Shown here: piece after piece, positions 12,066 through 23,555 of the stretch
Layout: each line of letters starts with the position of its first letter
Numbering within the stretch: the first letter of the stretch is position 1
Assembly (NCBI RefSeq): GCF_964204645.1
Contig: NC_134036.1
Span: forward strand, 4,760,001-4,824,000
Direction of reading: 5' to 3'
DNA from: Tubulanus polymorphus
Taxonomy: Eukaryota; Nemertea; Palaeonemertea; Tubulaniformes; Tubulanidae
DNA: 64,000 nt
Program-made: the position numbers and the translations under genes
Notes under the pieces: model-generated
What the model was told of the DNA's origin: nothing
Seen by the model: only the letters and a program-made list of their open reading frames with translations
The model's database searches: none

Positions 12066-13008
12066 TTTTGACTACATATATATTTACGAGTCCGGGACGA
12101 GGGAACGACAAGTAAGACATCTACAGCGCGTAAAGCAACAAAGAGAAATAAAATTATGTTATCGACTTACATGACATTTTTCAGTTCCAGTCATTATCGT
12201 CGACGTCCTCTTCGTAATTGCCTGTCTCACGAACGACCTAAACGCGGACTTGCCATCTGAAAAAAATGAGACAAAGTTCCAATTCACTTTACTTGAAAAA
12301 ATAAACGAATCTTTGATTTCGGCGTCATTGATTCATTCTCTTTACTTGCCTACTGCACTGAATAGTCGGTTTGAACGATTTCAATTTTCATGGCTACATA
12401 TCGTCCTCTACTAATAAACCCTTTTCATTTGTAATATATCGTTTGAATTCATTAACTTTTTCTCAAATGAATTAAAGTTTTCACTGTTTTATGTTCGCTT
12501 TTTTATATGATGTAAAGCCAAAGAGCATATTTTATATGGATCTTAGGCTGAATAAATTATTATAATTGTTATCATTGTTATTATCATTATCAACAGACGA
12601 GTCTGAAAGATCCTCGGACGCTCCGGCTGCGATAGAACAGAAACTGTATTCGTTTGTTACCATTAGCAATAAAGGAAGAAAGGTAGGTTCTGATAGTATC
12701 GGTGTCATCGTAACACGCCCCTGAGGATTGCTATATTAATTTGTTACAGATTAAAAAGATCCGAGGCGTCCTGAATCTATTTAAGATAATGGTTTGACAG
12801 TTCATAGCTACGTTATACGATCATTAAGCCGTCCGTATGAATCGACTAACTATTCCGACATAGGAAAAGTTTCTGACAAGCGGTTTGAAAGTATTCATTT
12901 CTTTTGGTACGTATCTTTCGCATGGCCGTACTACAATATCAGGGGCCTGGCGTTGAATACTTAATATATATTCTGAATACAGATTCTTTGATTTCGTATA
13001 TTCTGTTA

Positions 13009-13325
13009 CTAATCATGATTTGTCTTAATCGAAAAAATCGCTTCCGCAACAGACAAACATCTCAAATAGAATATACTAGTGTTGTTTGAGCGTTCTTTGC
13101 TGAGAATAATGAAAGACAGCAAATTTGTGCCCAAACCGAAGATCGCAAGGCTGACAATAATGACCTGTATTATCACTTTCTCTAGAAACGGTCTGTAATC
13201 TGCATGGTGGATAGTCTTACACAAAGGGTGAGGTTTAAACCCCGCCTTCTCGGTGGTTGTTGTCAGGTCCAATCCATTGTGGTCGAGAAACTGAGCGCCA
13301 CCCGCTACATTTCTGAAGCCATCAT
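13009..13325 (-). pseudogene. Truncated FMRFamide-receptor-like GPCR pseudogene
   Basis: The minus strand begins ATGATGGCTTCA like the intact paralogues at 41961 and 44892, but meets a TAG after six codons because of small deletions. After a frame change it encodes a recognisable N-terminus and TM1 (KTIHHADYRPFLE, LGTNLLSFIILSKE, NNTSIFYLRCLSVA). It then jumps directly to the extreme C-terminus (AIFSIKTNHD, stop). Roughly 270 codons, TM2 to TM7, have been deleted. The 3' flank (12950-13008) and 5' flank (to about 13560, including GACGCCCAACAG) still match the intact genes. The TIHHADYRPF wording places it closer to the plus-strand pair than to 38037-39203. Confidence 0.85.
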
Positions 13326-14481
13326 TTCAGTCCACGCCCAGCGCGCAGACGCTGCTCGTTAATTAGAGACAAATCAGAAAATCCTCCAAGAACAACTGAA
13401 ATCTCGGTTATTAGCGATATCCTTGCACGAATTGACGACGATTTAATTAAAGCTGATGCCTAGCCGCCAAACGCGCGCAGACACTGAGAGACTAGAAATA
13501 CTACGTTTCTAGTGTCTAGAGTTCTGACGCCCAACAGGGAGAATTCTTAGTTAATTTTTTTTTGAAAGGCTTCGCGATTTTGTTGACGTATCATTATCGC
13601 ATGGAGTCGCAATATCGCTGTTTTTACGGTTCCATATCATTATTCTTTGACGGTCAGTTGATGGGGTAGATATGAGAAAGCCCCTCGAAATACAGAATCA
13701 TATCCATATCCCTTTCTTCTAAGTGAGCTAGATATATGGAATATTTCTTAAAGTATTAATCTTGAATACAATAGCTGAAAATTCAAGCTTATTTGTTCGG
13801 GAATTGTTCGTAATTCACCTGTTAATTGCGGTTAGTTTAACGTATAAGGTTTTACCGTAAACCAGGATACAAGTACCGTGTTTAAAATGCAATTTCAATT
13901 TTTACCACGAATTTATCCACCGCGGTTGATATTGAACCAAGATTTTCAGCAACTGTGGCCCGTAGCATTAATCAATCGGTAAGTAATTAGACCTGGCCTA
14001 TTTTATCATCTTTATCGAGATTTTATACACTTGTCCGATAAAAGTGTTGGCCTCGAGTCTATCCTGATAATCCCAATTTACAACACTACATCTCTTTAGA
14101 TGGAGAATTAGGTTTCTTAATAAGAAAGTCAATATTTAATCCGACCGAATTGCTGCGAAATCCTGCCTACCCGTTTTCCTATCTCTCCCGGCCCTACTAT
14201 TTCGTCGTTTTCGTGTTAGCGATATGTTCGATGAATTCTAACGAGAATAGTGAAAAGAATCCAGATTTTTACGATTGCATAATGTGTGCCAGACGATGCA
14301 TATAAGTAAAAAATGCAGATGGCGTCTGAAATACGTAGAATTGGTTTGCAGTAGATGATATTATTTTAAGGCTTTTATGGTCTGAACTGTGTTATATTCT
14401 ATCGAAATAATAGTTGAAAGAAGCAAACTTTGTTGGATACATATAATATTTTGGACCATGGTTCAGTAAATACTCCATATA

Positions 14482-14759
14482 AGCCGCAATCACACGAGCA
14501 TTATTGGCCCGGGCCAAATTTCGCCCGACCAAAAGCGTCGGACGAGGCCCGAGCCAAATTTTAGCACCAGACAAATGATTTCGTTTGAATTGCAACTGGC
14601 ACCGGAAATGATCCACTCCGCTTTGATTGAGCATTGTTTAGTATCGAGTGAATGGTTTGCGTGTGAACGCGCTCTCCTATTAGACATGGGCCAAATTTGG
14701 CCCGAGCCTGATCCGTGCCAATTTGGCCCGGGCCAAATCGTGTCCGTGTGATCGCGGCT
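14482..14759. mobile_element. MITE-like element with GGCCCGGGCC-bearing terminal inverted repeats
   Basis: The left end reads AGCCGCAATCACACG ... TTGGCCCGGGCCAAATT. The right end is its inverse, AATTTGGCCCGGGCCAAAT ... CGTGTGATCGCGGCT. The repeats are about 38 bases with mismatches. ATA flanks both ends (14479-14481 and 14760-14762), a possible 3-bp target duplication. The interior repeats shorter GGGCCAAATTTGGCCC motifs and has no transposase. Probably a non-autonomous DNA transposon; the superfamily is not determined. Confidence 0.7.
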
Positions 14760-16347
14760 ATAGTTAACAGTTATAGACAGTATGGAGCGAGTTGAATCGT
14801 CGTGTTTTAATAATCTAAATTTCTCTGGCTACATTACGGTCCCAAAGAAGTTGCAGTGAATGTTTATGGATAATGTGCTGATATCATTTAGAAAAATGGC
14901 TTCAAAGGTTCTAGTTTATTTTTCCGGCTCCATGCCATCCTGAAGACGTGTTTATCAATAGTGATACGTGGCCTGATCGGCGATAGATCGGCTTTAGAAC
15001 TAAGTTAGTGTGAGATCTTGGGTAAAGAGTTCAAATAGTTGAAAATCCATACAAGCAAAAACAGTACAAATCTCATTTTCTAATGAGTATATAAATCTAT
15101 TTTAGCAACGTTTTCGGTAGTTACATTTTCCCCTCATCGGGCATAGCGCAAGTGATCAAATCTACATGATATGAAAACATGATATGAACAACTTCTATTA
15201 CTTGCCCTATGCCTGATGGATGTTCAAGTTAGCGTAAGATCTAGAGGCACCTAAATGACTCAGCCGGTCAGAAAATAACGTTGAGTCGGGCGAGATAGAA
15301 ATTCAATTTCTCATCGCCAACCAAAAGTTGAAGAAACACATTTTAATCAGAATTGCATATTTCTACCCGCGACACTCTGATGAAGGGGTTTAATGGCAGA
15401 ATCGAGTGATAATTAGTTAAACCCTGGCTCCGCGCTGATATAATTCAGTCATCATTAGCGCTGATTTGAAATTCAATTCTTTATCGATCCAACCATACAA
15501 ACTACATCGACGTGTGACGACGGCGAGTAAAAGTATACATCGTTTGTAGTTCTGTGTTGAAATTCCGATTTAACGCCTGCAGTATCTGAAACGGATTTGA
15601 ATTCGACTCTTTCCACGGTAAGAAAATGTTACGGTCAAAAAAATGTTACATGTAATTCATTCGTGAATTTCTTATCAATCATTAAGCTTGAAGACATGTA
15701 TTTCTTTAGGATTAACTAGATTTATTTGAAGTGCGAGCTTCCGCGTTTCGGATTTAGTTTTTGGCAACCAGTATAAGCACAGTAATTTTTAGAATACATT
15801 ATCGTACTGAAAGTTTGAACGGACCTTTATACGGAATAGACGGGTGTGGCTCGGGACTGCACTTTCAACTGTCGGGAATCAACTAAATTATTAGAATCAT
15901 CTGATTATGCTATCGATAATCACGAAATGCTTTTTGTAGTTAACATAAATTCTTTTCTCGCTGAAGCGGAATTCTGTCTTCACGTATAGTACAACCGTGT
16001 CCTAGCAACCTTGATTTATAAATTTGATAATCATTATTTATTGACGCCGAACAAATCAACAATGTGTCAAGTGCATGCAATACAACACGCTTAACAAGTA
16101 ACAAAAAAGTACCCAAATTATAAACAGAAAATAAACCTGTATCGCAGTTAACACGTTACGTACAAGTAAAGAAGTTAACTGTCGTTTCAATGGACCGCAG
16201 CAAATCGCTCATAACGATATGCGGCGCGCATGGGCGCTGGAAAGTTCTAGCGACTTTTGCGTCGGTATACTAGGGTCTATTTGATTTAAGTAGTATAATG
16301 TTTTAAAATGACATCAAACGAATGCCGAATCCGACAACCTTTGGTGC

Positions 16348-16920
16348 TAAATGAGGAAATCCCCGACTTCGAATTAAAAATCATACGATCGAATTTTATG
16401 AAACCACAACGTTTAACAAGTAACGAAGCATATAAACTCACAGGATCCAAAATAGAAGCAGTGTGTCAAAACAAAAGATAAACAGACCAAGCAATAAAAA
16501 ATAAAGGGGTACCGTAGAAACCACAGCGATTCTAACCAGTTCAGAGTAAAAACAAATTATGTAACTAAGTGAAGTGGACTGAAGAGGGTGGCGATAACAG
16601 AGTGGCACATAGTAACATTAAACCCAAATCTAATAAAGAGTTGATGTGTCTGGATAATAATTGGTTATGTGGAGAAAAACCAGTATCTAAATTAGTAGAT
16701 AAATTGGATTTCGAAAGTTTACATATTAGGGCTGATTCCACTATGTGTCTCTTATGAATAACTTTACACGGATAAATAAGTTACGAATTCTGTAGTTAGT
16801 CAACGGCCGAAACGTTGTGGTTTCATAAAAATAAATTTGATCGTATAATTTTAAATTCGAAGTGTGGGATTTCCTCATTTATCTACAGTATACACGGATT
16901 ATAGTGTTTATTCGACAACT
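16348..16920. mobile_element. 573-bp inverted-repeat insertion flanked by a 12-bp direct repeat
   Basis: The arms at about 16348-16415 and 16809-16881 are inverted copies (ATGAGGAAATCC ... GAAACCACAACG against CGTTGTGGTTTCAT ... GGATTTCCTCAT). The 12-mer AACCTTTGGTGC occurs immediately left (16336-16347) and right (16921-16932), consistent with a target-site duplication. A duplication this long is more typical of target-primed retroelement insertion than of cut-and-paste transposons. No reverse transcriptase is present, so the element is non-autonomous. Confidence 0.65.
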
Positions 16921-17324
16921 AACCTTTGGTGCGTTGGCTCATGGCCGTTACCAGCGGTGGCCAGCAGAAAATTTGGGCCGATTTATTCACCGGCTCTCTA
17001 TTAAAATCAGGATGGGTTCAGACAATTGAGTCGGTTTTTAGGTTACAAGATAGATTAGATTGTTAATTGCGGATTAGTTTTCGAATCTGAGAGAGGATAC
17101 ACGTTCGTCCGAAAAATGTTTGAATACATCGCAATAATCTGGACAAATGCAATAGGGTTTTCTGGCCGTCGTCAGACAACAAAACATAATAGTAATTAAG
17201 AGAATAATAAGGGGCTTTTTTGTGAATAAGCAGAATATCCTAAAATGACGTTCAAATGATTTTCGTATTTGAAAGCGGACACTAATTGGGACAGATAAAC
17301 GTTTAAGCTCCCAAAAGCAATATT

Positions 17325-20300
17325 TCAATGTCGCAAACGTTTGGTTTTTGCGCGTATGGATTTCATATCGATAGTCAGTATTGTGTAAAGAAGGGGATTG
17401 AGGGACGAGTTGATCGGTAAGAAAAGAACCGCCAGCCAAGCCGCCACCTGATTCGGTATTTCTACCCGTAAGACCGCGCAAAACTGAACGATAATTAACG
17501 GCAGCCAACAAAATAAATTACACAGATTTATCACTAAACTCCTGCGTGCCAAAACCAGTTCGGTAGGGTCAATTCTACCCGAACCAGACCTGCTTCCAGA
17601 TACGAGTCTGTACATTTGCGCATAAGTTGCCATTATTGTACCAAGAATGGTAGCGTTAAAGACGGCAAAAATAGCGAATGAATATTGCCAGGCGTTGACA
17701 TCAATTGATATTAAATTCATAGGTAAACAAACTCCAGTAGTACCGTAGAATTTAATACTGAAATAGGGTAATTCTGATAATGGAATTATGGCAATTGCAC
17801 TAATTGATAACCAGCATATGCCACAAATAATGGACACATATATCGGTGATGTAATCGGGCTTCCGGAAAATGGGTTAACGACATTTGAGAATCTATGACG
17901 AGTTAGAATAAACAGAAACGTCAACGAGCCTTCACAAGAAATAGTGACCGTAACTCCAGCGAAACTACACAATGAACTGCCCGTCCAAGCTTCAGAATTT
18001 AGGAAATAAACTCCTTTGTAAACGTAATCTGCTCCCGCGATCAAAAACAAATAAATCGACATCATAAAATCGCAAGCAGCGATATTAATAATGAGGATAT
18101 CAGAAGATGCGTTACGCTTTTTGGAGGACGAAAGTTGAATTGATCGAAAACGTAATAAAATGACAATCGTGTTCGCGGAGAAACTAAACGCAGCGATGAC
18201 CCAGATGATAGCTCTGAGGACTGTGTTACCCATCAGATCAGAGCAAGAGGAAAACTTACCAGCTTCGGGAAGGCACTGGTCAACATGCGGAGCCATACAG
18301 CAAAATTTGTAAGCGTCAGACATTAGGGAAACTAATGATGTTAGATTGTCAAAAACACCTCTTTCTGTCAAAATGTAATGGGAATTATTGGATAAATCAA
18401 GAATTCTAAGTTTATTTAATCCAGAAAAAGCGTATTGTGAAATATGATGGATTCTGTTACTGCTAATATTCAACGACTGTAATGCAGATAAACCTTTAAA
18501 GGCATTTCTACCAAGCACTAATAAATAAAGTTCCTGTAGATCGAGAACTTTGAGTGATTTCAAATCTTTGAAGGTCTCATCCTCTAAATGACGTAGTGGA
18601 TTTTTAGTTATCAATAGCCCTTTCAAACTGGACAAACCGGTGAATGAATTTGTAGATAAGGATGTTATGTTGTTGTATGTCAGGTCTAATGTATGTAGAT
18701 TATGCAGCTTTGAGAACGACTTTGGTAAAATATCAGACAATTCATTGAAGGAAATGTTGAGCATTCGAAGATAAACGAAAAGTGAAAACGTCGACTGATT
18801 GAATCGAATTTTGTTACTTGACAGAATTAAAACTCGAGTTGATTCTGAGAAAAGACCAGTAATATCTGTAAAAAGTGAATGGCTACAATCGATCAAATGA
18901 CCTTGACATTTACAACCTCGAGGACACGTGACGTTACAGAAAGCCTCGTCATCAGTTGTGTGTTTACAATTGACGAAACCGTCACAAACTTCAGATTGTG
19001 GAATACATCGATTTTCCTGACCACATTTAAACAAACCTGGACATGAAAATGTCTCGCAGTTTTGTTCATCTTCTGAATTAGGACAATCTGATTGACCATC
19101 GCACGCCTGTCTGATCGGTATACAGTACGATGCTGGACATTTTAAAGTTCCTGCTGGACATTGAAATTCTTCACATCTCAAAACGTGCTCAAGATTTCTA
19201 CAAACTGGGAAGCCATTCGTCATTCTTTCTAGAATACATCTGTGACGTCTTGAATAACATTGAGGAGAATTGAAAGAGCATCTTTGTTCATAAGATTCCG
19301 AACAGAGATTTGTGAAGTTAGTCGTACAGTGGTTCTCATTATTGCAATAAACAGTAGGATTCACTGTAACATTAGAAGCTGTTACTAATTCATCTTCTTC
19401 GAGGCTTCCACTACAATCCACGACACCATCCTGATACAACTGAGAACTGATACAGTCTCCACTGTTACACAGAAACCCCTGACAAACTTGAGCGGTGCAT
19501 CCCAACTCATCTGAACCATCATAACAGTTTGTGACTCCATCACATATGTGAGTCCAACTGACACATTGACCACTTTTGCAGCGAAATTGCCTGGCTAAAC
19601 ACGGTGGGTGAAAACACGAGTTCTCATCAGAACCATCCACACAATCCTGTATTAAATCACAGAAACCACTTATTGATATCACCTGACCATCGTAGCATTG
19701 AAACTGACTGTGTATATTGATATCCGTACAATTGAGTTCATCTTCACCATGTTGACAGTCGTGTCTGGTATCACATTCGCGATGGTCGCTGATACATCTT
19801 TGATCGTTACATTTAAACTGCCACGATTTACATCCGCTTATAGAAGCTAACTGTTCATCAGTTACATTGTAGGAACACAAAACAGAATGCGCTGCATCTG
19901 TCGCATTATCAAACTCTTTCATCATCCATTTAACTGATTGAATATAAGTAATTTCATCTCTAGTGATTATTGGGTTTATAACTTGCAGTCTGTCATTAGA
20001 TGTCATCGTTAGTAAAGAGGTGTATTGATATTTATAATGAAATATTCTTATCAAATTTGAAATATATTTTTTTGTGTAAACGCTTATTCTGCCTATTTCA
20101 CCTTGGATGCTCTGACACATCTCTGTCGCAGTTTTTATATCTAAACCTCGTTGTTTGTTCCAGTCTGTCAGTATTTGATAGCATTTTTTATCTAGGTTTA
20201 CCCAACCAATTGTACAGCTCGAATCATTGAAACCAGCGTCTTGCAATGATTTTTCCCATATCAGAATTCCATCGTTTTTTACATTTAAAATTGGTACCGT

Positions 20301-23300
20301 TCTATTTTCGTTGTCAATTCTTTCCGTTTCGCAAATGAAACTCGTGTGAACCTCTTCGATTTCGCAGGGGAATCGAACCCAGTTCGCTGATCCTCGTGGA
20401 TTATTCAGTATCATCGCCGTACATGGCATATTGCCGTCATTAATTGGTTGTTTTCTTACAGCAGATATCAGACCTTGAATAACTTCTGGTATCGTGTCGT
20501 TATTTGTAGGTTTATACCACTCTGTGTAGCTCAATGGTTTTCCATCAGTCCACGTGTAACTATTAGTCCCAGGCTGAATTGTAAGATCAGACAACAATTG
20601 AAAAAATTCGACATTTTCTTCGTGAAATAAGATGGAAATAGCCTTTGTATAATCAAAATATTCTAAAAGGTGTATTTTGAATTTACCTGCAGTTTTAATC
20701 CAATCATCATTATTAGCGCTTTCTGTGAATACGCGTTTAGAAGAAGTTTCGTCGCAAATATTGTTTTGATTGCCATCATTTCCTGTTCTGAGTTGATACT
20801 GAGTAGATGTCCCGCGTAATTCTGTCTACAATACAATTCAGCATTGTCCCAATTCAGACCTTCATCTCTGGTGTATTTAACGCATGAAATTCCCGAATAA
20901 AGAAATCCTGATTCACAGATATTTTCAAACTGTTTTACCGGTAACGACTGTTCTATTGTGTATTGAATTTGAAATATAGGTATTTTATTTATCACCACTA
21001 AGTTGACACTTCTATCGATAAAACTATGAAATACAAGTCCCGGTATCGCGTTATTATCACATATTTTCTTATTGTGAAGATGTGTTTGACCGGTAGATTT
21101 ATCTCTGATCTGTTGTTCTATTACAATCGGGTCGTTGTCATTTCCAGTTTCCTTCTCACATCGTATCATTGTAATATATTTCAATACAAATCTGTAATAT
21201 TGATACAGTCCCCTAGGCCTGAAACTGAAAATACATTTGAATGTTCTTATGGTGGTTGTTTGTAATCCCGGGTAGTCTGGTGATTGAACGATTCCACAAT
21301 TGTCATCTGGTGGTTCCTGGTCGATGAACCCTGAATAAGTCTTTACCCTTTGACATTTACGTCGTAGTTTAACGAATAATGGATAGATCCAGAATAAATT
21401 CGCCCTTGTTATTTTCACAATGTTTAATACGAGACCGTTACTGAGAAACTGACTCCTCAATATCAGAAACCTGCTACAATATCCGTACAATAGGTGATCC
21501 TGAAGACATCGGTCTATTTGATATTCGTGTTCTGATAATATATTAATATTTCTCAAAGGAAGGCGTCGGTTTTCGGGTGTAATCACGAGACAGTGTGACG
21601 TCATATTGATCTGACTTTCTCCTTCCTTGAAAACATACCCGTCACAGTCGGTAGGACGCAATCTGAGATATGATTCCTCATCGACTGATGTTATTCCACC
21701 ATCCCAGTTATAAGCGTATCCTACTACAGTTACCGATCCACCTGATGTAATCAAACTGCCGACATTTCGGTCGCTCGGGCCACGTAAACGAGGACAATAC
21801 GGACCGTATCGTCTAGCCGTGAAATTACCACCGTCGAATATGTAAAATCCAGTTCGCTCGCAGTTCTCTGATAAAACTGCTAGTTCCATATTCTCTTCAT
21901 AAATATCAACTTTCCATTTATACTCGTATCTTGTGACGTAGTAATTCACGATGATCTCCTTTCGTCTTTGAAACAGGTTAGAAGGATGCAAAAACCACGA
22001 TCTTTTGATTACCTAAACATAGGTTAGCAAATATTAAGATAATCCTGACACTTTTTTAAACTTAAATGATTTCGATATAGGATAGAATAATTCCACAGCT
22101 GTTACTCACCCAACCGTTGTATACCTTCACGTCGTCTATCGAAAGAGACTGCGTTTTATACTTAATTTCAAACCTCACATCATCGGGAACTGTTTCTTTC
22201 AAAATGCACAGTACGACGAGAAAGCCGTCAGATTTGACACTCAGCGATTCCAGGTAGTTGTAACCGAGTAAAATATCAGTTCCCACAACGCGTAACCCTT
22301 CTAGTTTATATAGACCGATGACGTCACTTGATGAAGCGAGATCACTTCGTGTCCAGTTGAAGACGACGTACTGTAACACCTGCACTGTGATAGACCAGCA
22401 GTGTAAGTGTTTCGATCGAGTTATTACGTGTAAACTGTTGTCATCGGGAATGAGCACTCCCGACTCGTTATTAGAGATCTGAACCAGCGAATTAGACACG
22501 TTCCAATCTGATATTCTGTAAATCTGGACTAAAAGCTGTGACTCAAACATCAGCGAAAACGGCAGAGAGATGACGGCTTTATTTGTTTTGGTGTAAAATG
22601 ATGACGGTGGATGTCCGGATTGTTCACGTATTGAACCTATAGGTTTACCTTTGGCCTTCAATCCGTCGTGGATTACAATAGGCATTGACTGAATTCGGAC
22701 ATCAGACTTATATATTAACTGAATGAATGTGATATTCATCGCATAGCCGTTTGAAATTTCCGTCCATTCCACAAACAACTGGCATCTAAGACGTAATTTC
22801 ATGTAGAACTTATAACCAATCGATGTTGGTAGATTTCTCAATTCTGGAGGGAGGTATCTGCAGTCGGGTCTGATTCTCAATCGGCTTCGTTCATAACGAT
22901 ATATGATATAAACGCGACTACCTCGCGCACCATCGACGTTACTTCTAAACATCAACGAGATCGAATCGTTACGGCGGATTTCATGTTTTTCATCACCGCA
23001 CAATCTGATATCAGACTCATGGACGAGAAGGTAGTTATCACCACAGAATATTGACAGCTCGATATCATGGTAAACTTGGACGTGAAAAGTTCCCGGTAAA
23101 GAGCTGTTGATGAACCAACGACATTCAACACCGCGCGTTAACGACGGGTAATTCGGTGAAACGATGTAACCGGACGTAGCATCTAGTGGGTACCACGTGT
23201 CGTTACAGTACGAACTTACCGTCACAGACGATTCATCAATAGAGTCTGCGCGATCAGCGCGTGCGATGCGAACTCGACAGACGATCAGCCATGCTATAAA

Positions 23301-23336
23301 CAGCGCTCTCAGTCGCTGCTCCATACCGAACAACAT
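17325..23336 (-). CDS. Copy B: CUB / C-type lectin / LDLa / LRR seven-transmembrane receptor (GRL101-like)
   Basis: Exons 23336-22110, 22012-20687 and 20573-17325, all phase 0 (donors GTGAGT and GTAAAT), giving about 1,933 residues. The gene is intact. It has the same architecture as copy A with a single LDLa cassette: signal peptide, CUB with SPNYP, CUB-like repeats, second SPDYP CUB in exon 2, and a lectin domain split by intron 2 (ELYCRQNYAGHLLSI | YTWTDG...FICE). A degenerate lectin-like unit follows, then LDLa modules at about residues 1100-1395 (DGSDENSC, DGSDELGC, NSEDEQNC), LRRs to about 1605 and 7TM at about 1630-1912. The TM3 end is LTRHRF in place of DRY, and TM7 ends NPLLY. The 5' part of exon 1 and several kb upstream are almost identical to copy A, whereas exons 2 and 3 are clearly more diverged. 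Function is inferred from domains; the ligand is unknown. Confidence 0.9.
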
Positions 23337-23532
23337 CAACACGACACAACGTTGAAATTCATTCACGATACAAATTCGAATTTCAATCATTTATATGTTG
23401 TTCGTATTAGTTTCTATCTTGGAGTTCACTCCACAAATGATGCAAAATCTGAAAGTTTTACGCTTCCCAGTAATCACGACAGATCTGTGCAGCAATTTCC
23501 AATATCACAGTTGGTTTTTTGCTACGCGCAGT

Positions 23533-23555
23533 AAATATCCATGTCCAATTATATA
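23533..23555 (-). promoter_or_regulatory. Conserved upstream element of copy B
   Basis: Same sequence and spacing (about 205 bases 5' of the ATG) as in copy A: ATAATTGGACATGGATA core preceded by TATA. Confidence 0.45.

Larger units (their letters stand above)
9595..13008. other. Upstream flank of copy A, duplicated upstream of copy B
   Basis: From 9595 to about 12890 this sequence is nearly identical to 23337-27120. The main differences are a block of about 170 bases present only in the B flank (about 24082-24270) and the microsatellite, which is short here (about 12551-12592) and about 500 bases long in B. It holds the conserved promoter-like element near 9800, an inverted-repeat remnant at 11880-12065 and a short conserved patch near 12170-12240. 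No gene is recognised. A 50-codon open frame at about 10865-11014 has lost its ATG in the B copy and is not called. Confidence 0.65.
13326..17324. other. Intergenic region with transposon remnants
   Basis: The first 230 bases are the decayed promoter flank of the GPCR pseudogene. The rest is AT-rich non-coding DNA holding a MITE (14482-14759) and a TSD-flanked inverted-repeat insertion (16348-16920). No coding sequence is recognised. The small frame at 16569-16757 lies inside the insertion and looks incidental. Confidence 0.5.

Noticed and set aside
12590-12725. Possible small secreted peptide on the minus strand (hydrophobic start, then GASEDLSDSSVD) with a matching frame at 26828-26946
   Set aside because: Seen only in the two copies of the recent duplication, and the frame runs into the microsatellite; no independent support.
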